A stretch of 64,000 bases of DNA, from positions 1 to 64,000 of the forward strand of contig NZ_LNQC01000042.1 of NCBI RefSeq assembly GCF_001651855.1, given 5' to 3'. How positions within the stretch are numbered: the first letter of the stretch is position 1; every line of letters begins with the position of its first letter. A program made the position numbers and the translations under genes. The DNA is from Sinorhizobium americanum (GTDB taxonomy: Bacteria; Pseudomonadota; Alphaproteobacteria; Rhizobiales; Rhizobiaceae). Shown piece after piece: positions 51,126 to 59,483 of the stretch. Below the pieces are notes generated by a model. It worked only from the letters and a program-made list of their open reading frames with translations, did no database searches and was not told where the DNA came from.

Positions 51126-52637
51126 ATGAAGGCCGCGGTAACGGTGCACAGCAAGTTCACGATCTCGGAGATCGATCCGCGTCTCTACGGGTCGTTCATT
51201 GAGCACCTTGGCCGTGCCGTCCATACCGGCATTTACGAACCCGATCATCCGACCGCCGATGAAAACGGCATGCGGCGGGACGTGATCGAGCTCGTCAGGG
51301 AACTCAATGTGCCGATCGTCCGCTATCCGGGGGGCAACTTCGTTTCCGCCTATAACTGGGAAGACGGAATCGGCCCGAAGGAGAGCCGCCCGACGCGCCT
51401 CGACCTCGCCTGGCACACCTCGGAAAGCAACCAGGTCGGCATCCATGAATTCGCTGATTGGTGCGCGGCTGCCAATACCCAGATGATGCTCGCCGTCAAT
51501 TTAGGCTCGCGCGGGCTCGACGAGGCCCGCAACTTCCTCGAATACGTCAACCACCCGGGCGGCAGCGAATGGAGCGACAAGCGCCGCGCCAATGGCCGCG
51601 AGGAGCCCTGGGACGTCAAGCTCTGGTGCCTCGGCAACGAGATGGACGGCCCCTGGCAGATCGGCCACAAGACGGCCGACGAATATGGCAGGCTGGCGCA
51701 CGAGACCGCCAAGGCGATGCGCGCCTTCGACAGCTCGCTCGAACTCGTCGTCTGCGGCTCCTCCAATGCGCATATGCCCACCTACCCGGAATGGGAGGCG
51801 ACCGTTCTCGACCACACCTACAATGAGGTCGATTTCATCTCGTTGCACATGTATTTCGAGAACCGTGCCAAGAACACGGCCAACTACCTCGCGCGCAGCA
51901 TCGAGCTCGACCACTATATCGGCACGGTGGCCGGCGTGATCTCCTACATCAAGGCGAAGAAACGCTCGACCAAGGACGTCTATATTTCCTTCGACGAATG
52001 GAACGTCTGGTACCACTCCAAGGAGCGCGACAAGGCGACCCTTGCCGGCGCCCATGGCTGGCCGCATGCGCCGGCGCTGCTGGAGGACGACTATAATTTC
52101 GAGGACGTGCTACAGGTCGGCTGCATACTCAACACCTTCATCAATCGCGCCGACGTGGTGAAGATCGCCTGCATGGCGCAACTCGTCAACGTCATCGCCC
52201 CGATCATGACGGTGCCGGGTGGTCCGGCCTGGCGCCAGACGATCTTCTATCCCTACTATTTCGCTTCGGTCTATGGCCGCGGAACGGCGCTCAAGCTGCT
52301 GGTCGACAGCCCGACCTATAGGGTCGATGGCCTTGGCGAGGTTCCTTATCTCGATATTTCCGCCGTCCACGATGCACACAGAAACGCCGTCACGTTCTTC
52401 ATCGTCAACCGGAATGGCAGCGAAGCGATCGACCTCGACGTCAGCCTCCTCGAATTCGGCACGATGAAGATCATCGACGATCAGGTGCTCGCCCATTCCG
52501 ACATCAACATCACCAACAGCGCCGACCAGCCCGACAATGTGGTGCCGAAAAAAGGAGAAGGCGCCGCCTTCGCGGACGGAAGGCTCGGCTTGAAGATCGC
52601 GCCGCTGTCCTACCGGATGATCCGTCTGAAAGCGTAA
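51126..52637 (+). CDS. GH51 alpha-L-arabinofuranosidase
   Basis: This 503-residue enzyme has the acid/base Glu172 in GNEMDGPW and the nucleophile Glu291 in FDEWNVWY. A C-terminal beta domain follows the (beta/alpha)8 barrel near residue 385. There is no signal peptide, so it cleaves imported arabino-oligosaccharides in the cytoplasm. GGAGG precedes the ATG at 51126. The ABC importer genes lie downstream. Confidence 0.94.
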   Translation: MKAAVTVHSKFTISEIDPRLYGSFIEHLGRAVHTGIYEPDHPTADENGMRRDVIELVRELNVPIVRYPGGNFVSAYNWEDGIGPKESRPTRLDLAWHTSESNQVGIHEFADWCAAANTQMMLAVNLGSRGLDEARNFLEYVNHPGGSEWSDKRRANGREEPWDVKLWCLGNEMDGPWQIGHKTADEYGRLAHETAKAMRAFDSSLELVVCGSSNAHMPTYPEWEATVLDHTYNEVDFISLHMYFENRAKNTANYLARSIELDHYIGTVAGVISYIKAKKRSTKDVYISFDEWNVWYHSKERDKATLAGAHGWPHAPALLEDDYNFEDVLQVGCILNTFINRADVVKIACMAQLVNVIAPIMTVPGGPAWRQTIFYPYYFASVYGRGTALKLLVDSPTYRVDGLGEVPYLDISAVHDAHRNAVTFFIVNRNGSEAIDLDVSLLEFGTMKIIDDQVLAHSDINITNSADQPDNVVPKKGEGAAFADGRLGLKIAPLSYRMIRLKA

Positions 52638-52652
52638 CGGTACAAATCATAG

Positions 52653-52672
52653 TTTCCGATATGTATCGGAAA
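52653..52672 (+). promoter_or_regulatory. 20-bp palindrome between the GH51 and ABC importer genes
   Basis: Perfect 9-base arms TTTCCGATA and TATCGGAAA are separated by TG. It lies 16 bases after the GH51 stop and 211 bases before the ABC ATPase start. Its form suits a LacI/GntR-type operator, or a hairpin in the mRNA. Confidence 0.5.
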
Positions 52673-52690
52673 TGCCTTGACAGATGAATT

Positions 52691-52703
52691 GTATGATTTA
52701 ACG
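52691..52703 (+). promoter_or_regulatory. AT-rich motif in the ABC operon promoter region
   Basis: GTATGATTTAACG shares the TATGAT core with the motif at 51083-51097. A further inverted copy with the same core is at 52641-52653. The region also holds a TTGACA at 52677-52682, but no -10 box at a normal distance. Confidence 0.4.
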
Positions 52704-52883
52704 TCGCGACACAGCTTCGACGTGCCGCTGGGAGGAGAAGATGGGAGCAAGGGCTTCTGTTTTGGCACTATCGTTGATCAATCTGGTCTCGCTGCCCGGC
52801 GGGAGAAGCCGCCGTCTTGGGGCGGGCCGGCCGAGCGTCGCAATTGGTCTTTGCGGTTCTGAGACCAAGGTCGGAGCCGCCGG

Positions 52884-53984
52884 ATGACCGCCCATATCGA
52901 AATCCGAAATGTCAGCAAGCGCTACGGCTCGCTGACCGTGCTCGACGGACTGTCGCTGACGATCAAGGCCAACGAATTCATTGTCTTTCTCGGCCCGTCG
53001 GGTTGCGGCAAGTCCACGCTCCTGCGGATGATCGCCGGGCTCGACAGCGTCGACGACGGAACCATCTCGATCAACGGCGAGCGCATCGACAATCTGCCGC
53101 CGGGCCAGCGCGACATCGCCATGGTCTTCCAGAGCTACGCGCTTTATCCGCACATGACGGTGGCCGACAACATGGCCTTCGGCCTCCGCAACATAAGCCT
53201 GCCGGCCGAGGTCATTTCCGCGCGCGTCGCAGAAGCCGCGCGCATGCTCGAAATCGGCCACCTCCTCGAACGCAAGCCCGGCCAGCTTTCCGGCGGCCAG
53301 CGCCAGCGCGTCGCGATCGGGCGCGCCATCGTCAAGGAGCCAAAGGCCTTCCTGTTCGACGAGCCGCTGTCGAACCTCGATGCGGCGCTGCGCGTGCGCA
53401 CCCGCGTCGAGCTTGCCCAGCTTCGCAACCGGGTCAGATCGACGATGATCTTCGTCACGCACGACCAGATCGAGGCGATGACGCTCGCCGATCGCATCGT
53501 CGTCATGAACAACCGGAAGATCGAGCAGATCGGCACGCCGATGGAGATCTACTCGCGGCCGGCAAGCCGCTTCGTCGCCACCTTCGTCGGTTCTCCGACG
53601 ATGAATTTCCTGCCGATCGGCCTGTCAGGCGAGAACGGCTTCGCGCGCGCAAGGCTGCCGGACGGTACCGAGCTGCAGACGGCAATCCGCCTCGACGGCA
53701 TCAATGGCAGCGAGCATTCGCTCGGCATCCGCGCCGAGGCCGTCAAACTCGCCAACGGAACCGCTGCGACGACGACGGGCAAAGTCGAGGTGATCGAGCG
53801 TCTCGGCGACCGCACGCTGCTCTATACGCGTCTTGAGGGCGGAAGCGTCATCATCGCCGAGGATGTCGGCAACAGCCGCGTCGCGATCGGCGACGAAGTC
53901 GCCCTGGCGCTCGATGGCGCCCGCACACACCTCTTCGACGCCGAAGGCAGAGCCTGGCACAATGAGGGCGTCGGCCATGGCTGA
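52884..53984 (+). CDS. ABC sugar importer ATPase (MsmX/UgpC-like)
   Basis: This 366-residue protein has Walker A GPSGCGKS (37-44), signature LSGGQ (135-139), Walker B AFLFDE (155-160) and a C-terminal TOBE-type domain from about residue 240. It energises the importer encoded by the next three genes. The next gene overlaps it by 8 bases. Confidence 0.95.
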   Translation: MTAHIEIRNVSKRYGSLTVLDGLSLTIKANEFIVFLGPSGCGKSTLLRMIAGLDSVDDGTISINGERIDNLPPGQRDIAMVFQSYALYPHMTVADNMAFGLRNISLPAEVISARVAEAARMLEIGHLLERKPGQLSGGQRQRVAIGRAIVKEPKAFLFDEPLSNLDAALRVRTRVELAQLRNRVRSTMIFVTHDQIEAMTLADRIVVMNNRKIEQIGTPMEIYSRPASRFVATFVGSPTMNFLPIGLSGENGFARARLPDGTELQTAIRLDGINGSEHSLGIRAEAVKLANGTAATTTGKVEVIERLGDRTLLYTRLEGGSVIIAEDVGNSRVAIGDEVALALDGARTHLFDAEGRAWHNEGVGHG

Positions 53985-54912
53985 GGCGACCCTTTCCGGC
54001 AGCGCGTCGGCCGCCAAGGCGGCAACACGGCAGGCGGTGCAGAACATCAATGCCCCGCTCTGGCGCAACGCGGTTTTCGTCGCGCCCTATCTGTTCTTGT
54101 TCGTGACGCTTCTCGTCGTGCCGCTCTTCTGGAGCATATGGCTCAGCCTTCACAAGGCCGACGCCTTCGGCATCGGGCGGTTCGTCGGTGTCGATAACTA
54201 CTTTCGGCTCTTCCGGGACAAGATCTTCATCCAGTCGGTCGGCAACACCTTCTACTTTGTTTTCCTGACCGTCCCTGCCCTCGCCCTGATTGGCCTCATG
54301 CTGGCACTCGCCCTCAATCGCAAGACGAGGTCGGCGGCCGCGCTCCGCGCCGTCTACTTCTCGTCGTCGGTCCTCTCCGTGACGATAGTGACGCTCATCT
54401 GGCGCATCGTCTTCATCGGCAATTTCGGCCTGCCGGCGACGATCTACGGCTGGTTCGGAGCGACCGCGCCCGCCTTCCTGTCCGACCCTAAATTGACCAT
54501 GATCGGAATTGCCATCGCGACGGTCTGGTGGTGCATCGGGCTGCCGATGATGCTCTTTCTCTCGGCCTTGCAACAGGTGCCGCAGGAAATCTACGAGGCC
54601 GCGGCGCTTGACAATGCAAGCCGTTGGCGAACGCTCTGGCACATCACCCTGCCCTCGATCCGGCGCACCTTCGTCCTTGTGATCATCATCGAGATCGTCC
54701 TGCAGTTCCAGCTCTTCGGACAGGCGCGGCTGATGACGCAGGGCGGCCCGAACAATGTCTCGAAGCCGATCGTGCTCTACATCTATGAGGCCGCCTTTAC
54801 CAAGTGGGATCTCGGCCTCGGCGCCGCCGCGTCCGAAATTCTCTTCATCCTGATCATGCTCGCCGCCATGGCGCAGTATTTCATCTCTCGCCGGAGAGGA
54901 GAGGAAGGATGA
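53977..54912 (+). CDS. ABC sugar importer permease 1
   Basis: This 311-residue protein has six helices and the binding-protein-dependent transport EAA loop EIYEAAALDNASRWRTLWHITLPSI. GAGGG precedes the ATG at 53977. The next gene overlaps its stop by 4 bases (ATGA). Confidence 0.94.
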   Translation: MAEATLSGSASAAKAATRQAVQNINAPLWRNAVFVAPYLFLFVTLLVVPLFWSIWLSLHKADAFGIGRFVGVDNYFRLFRDKIFIQSVGNTFYFVFLTVPALALIGLMLALALNRKTRSAAALRAVYFSSSVLSVTIVTLIWRIVFIGNFGLPATIYGWFGATAPAFLSDPKLTMIGIAIATVWWCIGLPMMLFLSALQQVPQEIYEAAALDNASRWRTLWHITLPSIRRTFVLVIIIEIVLQFQLFGQARLMTQGGPNNVSKPIVLYIYEAAFTKWDLGLGAAASEILFILIMLAAMAQYFISRRRGEEG

Positions 54913-55757
54913 GTTCCACGTCCTCGGGCATCGTTGGTCGCTCGACCGGCGACCGCATCATTCTCATATTGGTGATCGTTCTTGCGCTGATCATGATGGC
55001 ACCGATCGCTTGGGTCATCGCGCTGTCGCTCAAGGACAACAAGGAACTGATGACGGACATGAATTCCGTCTTCCATGCGCCCTATACGATCAACAACTAC
55101 ATCAACATCCTGGCGACGTCGTCGGTCTTCCGCTGGATCCTGAACAGCCTGATCGTGTCAGGCGGCCTTACCGTCATGACGCTGATCCTGTCGTCGCTCG
55201 CCGGCTACGGCTTTGCGCGGCTGAACTTTCCGTTCCGCAATGCGCTGTTCATCATCGTGCTGCTCGGCCTTGCTGTTCCGGAACAGGCGGTGCTGATCGC
55301 CCGGCATCAGCTCTTCAGCTGGCTGAAATTCCACAACACCTATCACGGGCTGATCCTGCCGGGCCTGGCCGCTCCCTTCGGCGTGTTTCTGATGACGCAA
55401 TATTTCCGCGCCATACCGAAGGAGCTCGACGAGGCCGCGCTGCTCGACAATGCCAGCCGCTTCAAGATCTTCTGGAAGGTGCTGCTACCCCTGACGATCC
55501 CGGCGCAGGCCACCCTCGGTATCTTCACCTTCCTGTCGTCCTGGAACGACTATTTCTGGCCGCTGATCTCCGGCACCAAAAAGGAAATGTACACGCTGAC
55601 GATCGGGATCGCTTCGACGCAGACGAACTTCGCACAGTCGGAAGGACTCGGATTCCTGATGTCGCAGGCGGTCTTTGCAGGCGCGCCGATCCTCATTCTC
55701 TACCTGTTTTTTCAGAAATACATCGTGACGGCCGTCTCCGGCGCCGCGGTTCGCTGA
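54909..55757 (+). CDS. ABC sugar importer permease 2
   Basis: This 282-residue protein has six helices and the EAA loop ELDEAALLDNASRFKIFWKVLLPLTIPA. It pairs with the permease before it. AGGAAGG is 1-7 bases before the ATG, a tight spacing typical of coupled genes. Confidence 0.94.
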   Translation: MSSTSSGIVGRSTGDRIILILVIVLALIMMAPIAWVIALSLKDNKELMTDMNSVFHAPYTINNYINILATSSVFRWILNSLIVSGGLTVMTLILSSLAGYGFARLNFPFRNALFIIVLLGLAVPEQAVLIARHQLFSWLKFHNTYHGLILPGLAAPFGVFLMTQYFRAIPKELDEAALLDNASRFKIFWKVLLPLTIPAQATLGIFTFLSSWNDYFWPLISGTKKEMYTLTIGIASTQTNFAQSEGLGFLMSQAVFAGAPILILYLFFQKYIVTAVSGAAVR

Positions 55758-55782
55758 AGCCACCACCCATAGTGTTGCAACC

Positions 55783-55821
55783 GGCTCTCTGGGAGGGGAG
55801 CCAAGCCAGGGGCGAGGCCCC
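55783..55821 (+). promoter_or_regulatory. Two hairpins between the permease and binding protein genes
   Basis: Arms GGCTCTC and GGGGAGCC (55783-55802) and GGGGC-GAG-GCCCC (55809-55821) follow each other, a few bases before the AGGAGG of the binding protein gene. They may protect or separate the binding-protein message, which usually needs to be more abundant than the permease messages (inference). Confidence 0.5.
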
Positions 55822-55832
55822 ATGAGGAGGAG

Positions 55833-57164
55833 ATGAACATGACACATAGCCTGAGGAAGTACATGCTGGCGGCCGCCTCGGCGCTCGCGCTCGCCGTCGC
55901 GACGCCTGCCCTGGCGGCAACCGAACTTACCGTGCAGCGCTTCTTCGGCGCCTGCGACGCGGAGTTCGGCACCAATACCGACGTCAGCAAGGCCGTCGGG
56001 GAATGCGGCATCATCACCTCGCTGATCAACAAGTTCAACGCCGACAACCCGGATGTGCATGTGATCGTGACCACCGTCGAATGGCCGGGCTACGACCAGC
56101 TGACGGCGCAGTTTGCGGCCGGCGACCCGCCGGACATCGTCACCGTCCACCACTCCGTGCTCGGCGACTACCAGTCCAAGGGCCTGTTGATGCCGCTTGA
56201 CGATCTCCTGAAAACGGTTGGCGTCTCGCCCTCGGACTTCACCGACGCGAGCCTCAGCGGCGTCACCAAGGACGGCAAGATCCATGGCTTGCCGATCGAC
56301 AACTGGACTATGCTGTTCCACGTCAACCTGGACCTCTTCAAAAAGGCCGGCCTCGTCAATGCCGACGGCACGCCGAAGCTGCCGGCGAGCGTCGACGAAC
56401 TCATGGCACAGGCCAAGCAGTTCAAGGAAAAGACGGGCAAGCCCTATTTCGTCCAAAATCTCGCGAATGAAGTCGCGCTCTATACGCGCAACCTCTACAC
56501 CTATCTTTTCCAGCAGGATTCCGATTTCTTTGCCGATCCCAAGCAGGTGAAGATGAACACGGCCGAGGCCAAGAAGGTCCTCGAGATGTACAAGGCGATC
56601 TACGACAACGACGACACCACGAAAGACCTGGACTACGCCGCCAGCATCAATGCCTTTCTCGCAGGCGAAGGCGGCGTGCATTTGAATGGTACGTGGGTGA
56701 TCGGCGACTACACCGCCTCCTCGGAAACATCCGGTACCGCCCTCAACGCCGGCGGCTACGCGGTCTACCCTTATCCGCAGCTTTTCTCCGGCAAAAAGGC
56801 CCAATATGCCGACGGCCACAGCTGGGCCGTTTCGCAGAAAGACCGCACCCCGGAGGAAGAGGCGGCGATCGGCAAGTTCCTGAAGTTCTTCAACGACAAT
56901 GACTACGAATGGTCACGTACCGGCCACCTTCCGGCGGTGAAGGCCGTGCTCGAGTCGGACGCGTTCAAGAAGCTGCCGCATCGCGATACGATCGCGCCCA
57001 TCGCAACACTCGGCACGCCGCTGCCGTCGACCGTGCAGCGCCAGTTCGCAATCCAGGACATCATCGGCCAGGAGATGAATGCGGCGATTACCGGCCAGAA
57101 GGAGATCGACGCCGCCCTTGCCGACATGGAGTCCCGCATCAACGAGTTGCTCGCGAATATCTGA
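55833..57164 (+). CDS. Sugar ABC importer binding protein
   Basis: This 443-residue family 1 solute-binding protein has a Sec signal (MLAAASALALAVATPALA, cleavage after ALA). The mature part carries the LITANGD-like SBP motif GDPPDIVTVHHSVLGDYQSKGLL and the hinge-associated LNGTWVIGDYT. Substrate is probably an arabinoside, judged from the GH51 neighbour. It closes the importer operon. Confidence 0.93.
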   Translation: MNMTHSLRKYMLAAASALALAVATPALAATELTVQRFFGACDAEFGTNTDVSKAVGECGIITSLINKFNADNPDVHVIVTTVEWPGYDQLTAQFAAGDPPDIVTVHHSVLGDYQSKGLLMPLDDLLKTVGVSPSDFTDASLSGVTKDGKIHGLPIDNWTMLFHVNLDLFKKAGLVNADGTPKLPASVDELMAQAKQFKEKTGKPYFVQNLANEVALYTRNLYTYLFQQDSDFFADPKQVKMNTAEAKKVLEMYKAIYDNDDTTKDLDYAASINAFLAGEGGVHLNGTWVIGDYTASSETSGTALNAGGYAVYPYPQLFSGKKAQYADGHSWAVSQKDRTPEEEAAIGKFLKFFNDNDYEWSRTGHLPAVKAVLESDAFKKLPHRDTIAPIATLGTPLPSTVQRQFAIQDIIGQEMNAAITGQKEIDAALADMESRINELLANI

Positions 57165-57185
57165 GGCTCGCCACTCCCCGAGCCA

Positions 57186-57292
57186 GAGCGGGATGAGGAA
57201 CCTCTCCGCCTCGTCCCGCTCAAATCAAACGGCCTCAATTGACGGAGCTCTCATCCCGAACGGGATGAAGATTCGTACTTCGTCCTCGAAGT
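57186..57292. repeat. Cluster of three palindromes downstream of the importer operon
   Basis: Three inverted repeats sit close together: GAGCGGGATGAGG/CCTCGTCCCGCTC (57186-57221, one G-U), TCATCCCG-AA-CGGGATGA (57251-57268) and ACTTCG-TCCT-CGAAGT (57277-57292). The first two share a GGGATGA core. The cluster looks like a rhizobial intergenic repeat, but copies elsewhere cannot be checked. Confidence 0.55.
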
Positions 57293-57307
57293 GGCCGCCC
57301 AAAAGAG

Positions 57308-57384
57308 AAACCCGGCGAGGTCTGAACTGCCCCCCGAAGTTGGATGTCCAACTTTGTGGGGTCAGTTCAGTCATCGCCGGGTTT
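57308..57384. terminator. Bidirectional terminator whose loop is interrupted by a 47-bp element
   Basis: Arms AAACCCGGCGA (57308-57318) and TCGCCGGGTTT (57374-57384) would form a perfect 11-bp stem with a GGTCA loop if the 47-bp element at 57323-57369 and one copy of GTC are removed. TTTTCTT follows on the plus strand and TTTCTCTTTT on the minus strand, so it serves both the importer and aspS. Confidence 0.8.
57323..57369. mobile_element. 47-bp mini-element made of two IS3-family-like ends
   Basis: Inverted ends TGAACTGCCCCCCGAAGTTGG... (left) and TGAACTGACCCCACAAAGTTGG... (right, reverse strand) face outward with only TG between them. GTC repeats directly on both sides (57320-57322 and 57370-57372), a 3-bp target duplication. 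The ends resemble those of the IS150 group of the IS3 family. There is no transposase inside. Confidence 0.75.
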
Positions 57385-57403
57385 TCTTGTCTCTCGAAGG
57401 AGC

Positions 57404-59191
57404 TCAGTCCTTTTTCTGCGGGATCGGCCGGATCGCCAGTTCGCGCAGTTGCGCCGGCGTTGCCGGCGACGGTGCTCCCATCAACAGATCGACGGCCTGC
57501 TGGTTCATCGGGAACAGCGAGATCTCACGCAGGTTCTTGGCGCCGACGATCAGCATGACGATGCGATCGATGCCGAAGGCCATGCCGCCATGCGGCGGGG
57601 CGCCGTACTGGAAGGCGCGGTAGAGACCGCCGAACTGCGCTTCGACATCCGCCTGGCTGAGGCCGACATTCTCGAAGGCCTTGACCATCAGCTCCGGCGA
57701 CTGGTTACGGATCGAGCCGGATGCGATTTCGAAGCCGTTGCAGACCATGTCGTACTGGAACGCCTTGATCGACAGCAGGTCGTCGCCCGAGAGCGCCTCA
57801 AGGCCGCCCTGCGGCATCGAGAACGGGTTATGGGCGAAGTCGACGCGCTTCTCGTCCTCATTCCATTCATAGAACGGGAAGTCGACGATCCAGCACAGTT
57901 CGAAGCGGTCGCGATCGACGAGGTTCAGCTCCTCGCCGGCCTTGGTGCGGGCTTCGCCCGCGAATTTGTAGAACTTGGCCGGCTCGCCGGCGACGAAGAA
58001 GCAGGCGTCGCCATCCTCGAGGCCGAGCTGCGTGCGGATCGCATCGGTGCGTTCCTCGCCGATGTTCTTGGCGAGCGGGCCTGCCCCTTCGAGCTTCTCG
58101 CCTTCCTTGCGCCAGAAGATATAGCCGAGGCCTGGCTGACCCTGGCTCTGGGCCCAGGCGTTCATGCGGTCGCAAAAGGCGCGGCTGCCGCCGGTCTTGG
58201 CCGGGATCGCCCAGATCTCCACCTTCGGGTTGGAGGCGATCATGTTGGCGAAGACCTTGAAGCCGGAGCCGGCGAAATGCTGGGTGACGTCCTGCATCTC
58301 GATCGGGTTGCGGAGATCGGGCTTGTCGGAACCGTATTTGCGGATCGCCGTGTCATAGGGGATGCGCTGGAACTTTTCGGTGACCGGCTTGCCGCCGGCG
58401 AAGTCCGCGAAAATCGCGCGGATCATCGGCTCCATTGTGTCCCAGACGTCTTCCTGTTCGACGAAGCTCATCTCCAGGTCGAGCTGGTAGAATTCGCCCG
58501 GCAGCCGGTCGGCACGCGGGTCCTCGTCGCGGAAGCAGGGCGCGATCTGGAAATAGCGGTCGAAGCCGGCGACCATCAGCAGCTGCTTGTACTGCTGCGG
58601 CGCCTGCGGCAGCGCGTAGAAGGTGCCGGGGTGAATGCGGCTCGGCACCAGGAAGTCGCGCGCGCCTTCCGGCGACGAGGCCGTCAGGATCGGCGTCGTA
58701 TATTCGGTGAAACCGATCTCGGTCATGCCCCGGCGCATGGCCGAGATGATCTCGGTGCGCTTAACGATGTTCTTGTGCAGCGTCTCGCGGCGGAGATCGA
58801 GGAAGCGGTATTTGAGGCGCACGTCTTCTGGATATTCCGGCTCGCCGAAGACCGGCAGCGGCAGTTCCTTGGCGGCCGAAAGGACTTCGATCTCGCGGGC
58901 ATAGAGCTCGACCTCGCCGGTCGGCATGTTCTTGTTGACGGTCTCGTCGGTGCGAGCCTTGACGGTTCCGTCGATGCGGATGACCCATTCACCGCGCACG
59001 GTTTCCGCCATCTTGAAGGCCGGCGAGTCCGGATCGGCGACGACCTGGGTGATGCCGTAATGGTCGCGCAGGTCGATGAAGAGCACGCCGCCGTGGTCGC
59101 GGACGCGGTGAACCCAGCCGGAAAGGCGAACGGTGGAGCCGACATCCGACTTGCGGAGAGCGGCACAGGTGTGGCTGCGGTAACGGTGCAT
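57404..59191 (-). CDS. aspS: Aspartyl-tRNA synthetase
   Basis: This 595-residue class II synthetase has an N-terminal OB anticodon domain ([18 protein letters not shown]), motif 2 ([24 protein letters not shown]) and motif 3 ([13 protein letters not shown]), plus the bacterial GAD insertion near 300-410. Probably non-discriminating, as in alphaproteobacteria with GatCAB. The start MHRYRSH is the family start; the frame runs back to 59338. Confidence 0.96.
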   Translation of the reverse strand: MHRYRSHTCAALRKSDVGSTVRLSGWVHRVRDHGGVLFIDLRDHYGITQVVADPDSPAFKMAETVRGEWVIRIDGTVKARTDETVNKNMPTGEVELYAREIEVLSAAKELPLPVFGEPEYPEDVRLKYRFLDLRRETLHKNIVKRTEIISAMRRGMTEIGFTEYTTPILTASSPEGARDFLVPSRIHPGTFYALPQAPQQYKQLLMVAGFDRYFQIAPCFRDEDPRADRLPGEFYQLDLEMSFVEQEDVWDTMEPMIRAIFADFAGGKPVTEKFQRIPYDTAIRKYGSDKPDLRNPIEMQDVTQHFAGSGFKVFANMIASNPKVEIWAIPAKTGGSRAFCDRMNAWAQSQGQPGLGYIFWRKEGEKLEGAGPLAKNIGEERTDAIRTQLGLEDGDACFFVAGEPAKFYKFAGEARTKAGEELNLVDRDRFELCWIVDFPFYEWNEDEKRVDFAHNPFSMPQGGLEALSGDDLLSIKAFQYDMVCNGFEIASGSIRNQSPELMVKAFENVGLSQADVEAQFGGLYRAFQYGAPPHGGMAFGIDRIVMLIVGAKNLREISLFPMNQQAVDLLMGAPSPATPAQLRELAIRPIPQKKD

Positions 59192-59483
59192 CGTCTGGTC
59201 CTGGAATTGCAGAAGGCCGCGCGAGGCTCGCCAAGGCGGGCGCGGCGGCATAGCCAAAGTCGGGCGGAAAAGCGCATGATGCGCCGGATTTGTCAAGGCC
59301 GCGGCGCTCCCGCCGCCCGTCCAATGGGCGCCTGCCAACGCAACGTTGTCCGACTAGGTGCGTCTCGGCGGACATGACACCAGAAAAGGTCACAAATCGC
59401 GACTGTCTTCCCCTATCGCGTATCGGGTACACAGTGGAAGACCCACCCGCCCCACGAGTCGCCGCCGTAAAGCCGGGTGCGCC

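Noticed and set aside
52677..52862. 61-codon ORF before the ABC ATPase gene
   Set aside because: It needs a TTG start without a ribosome site, and its first codons cover the TATGAT motif; nothing about the protein is recognisable.
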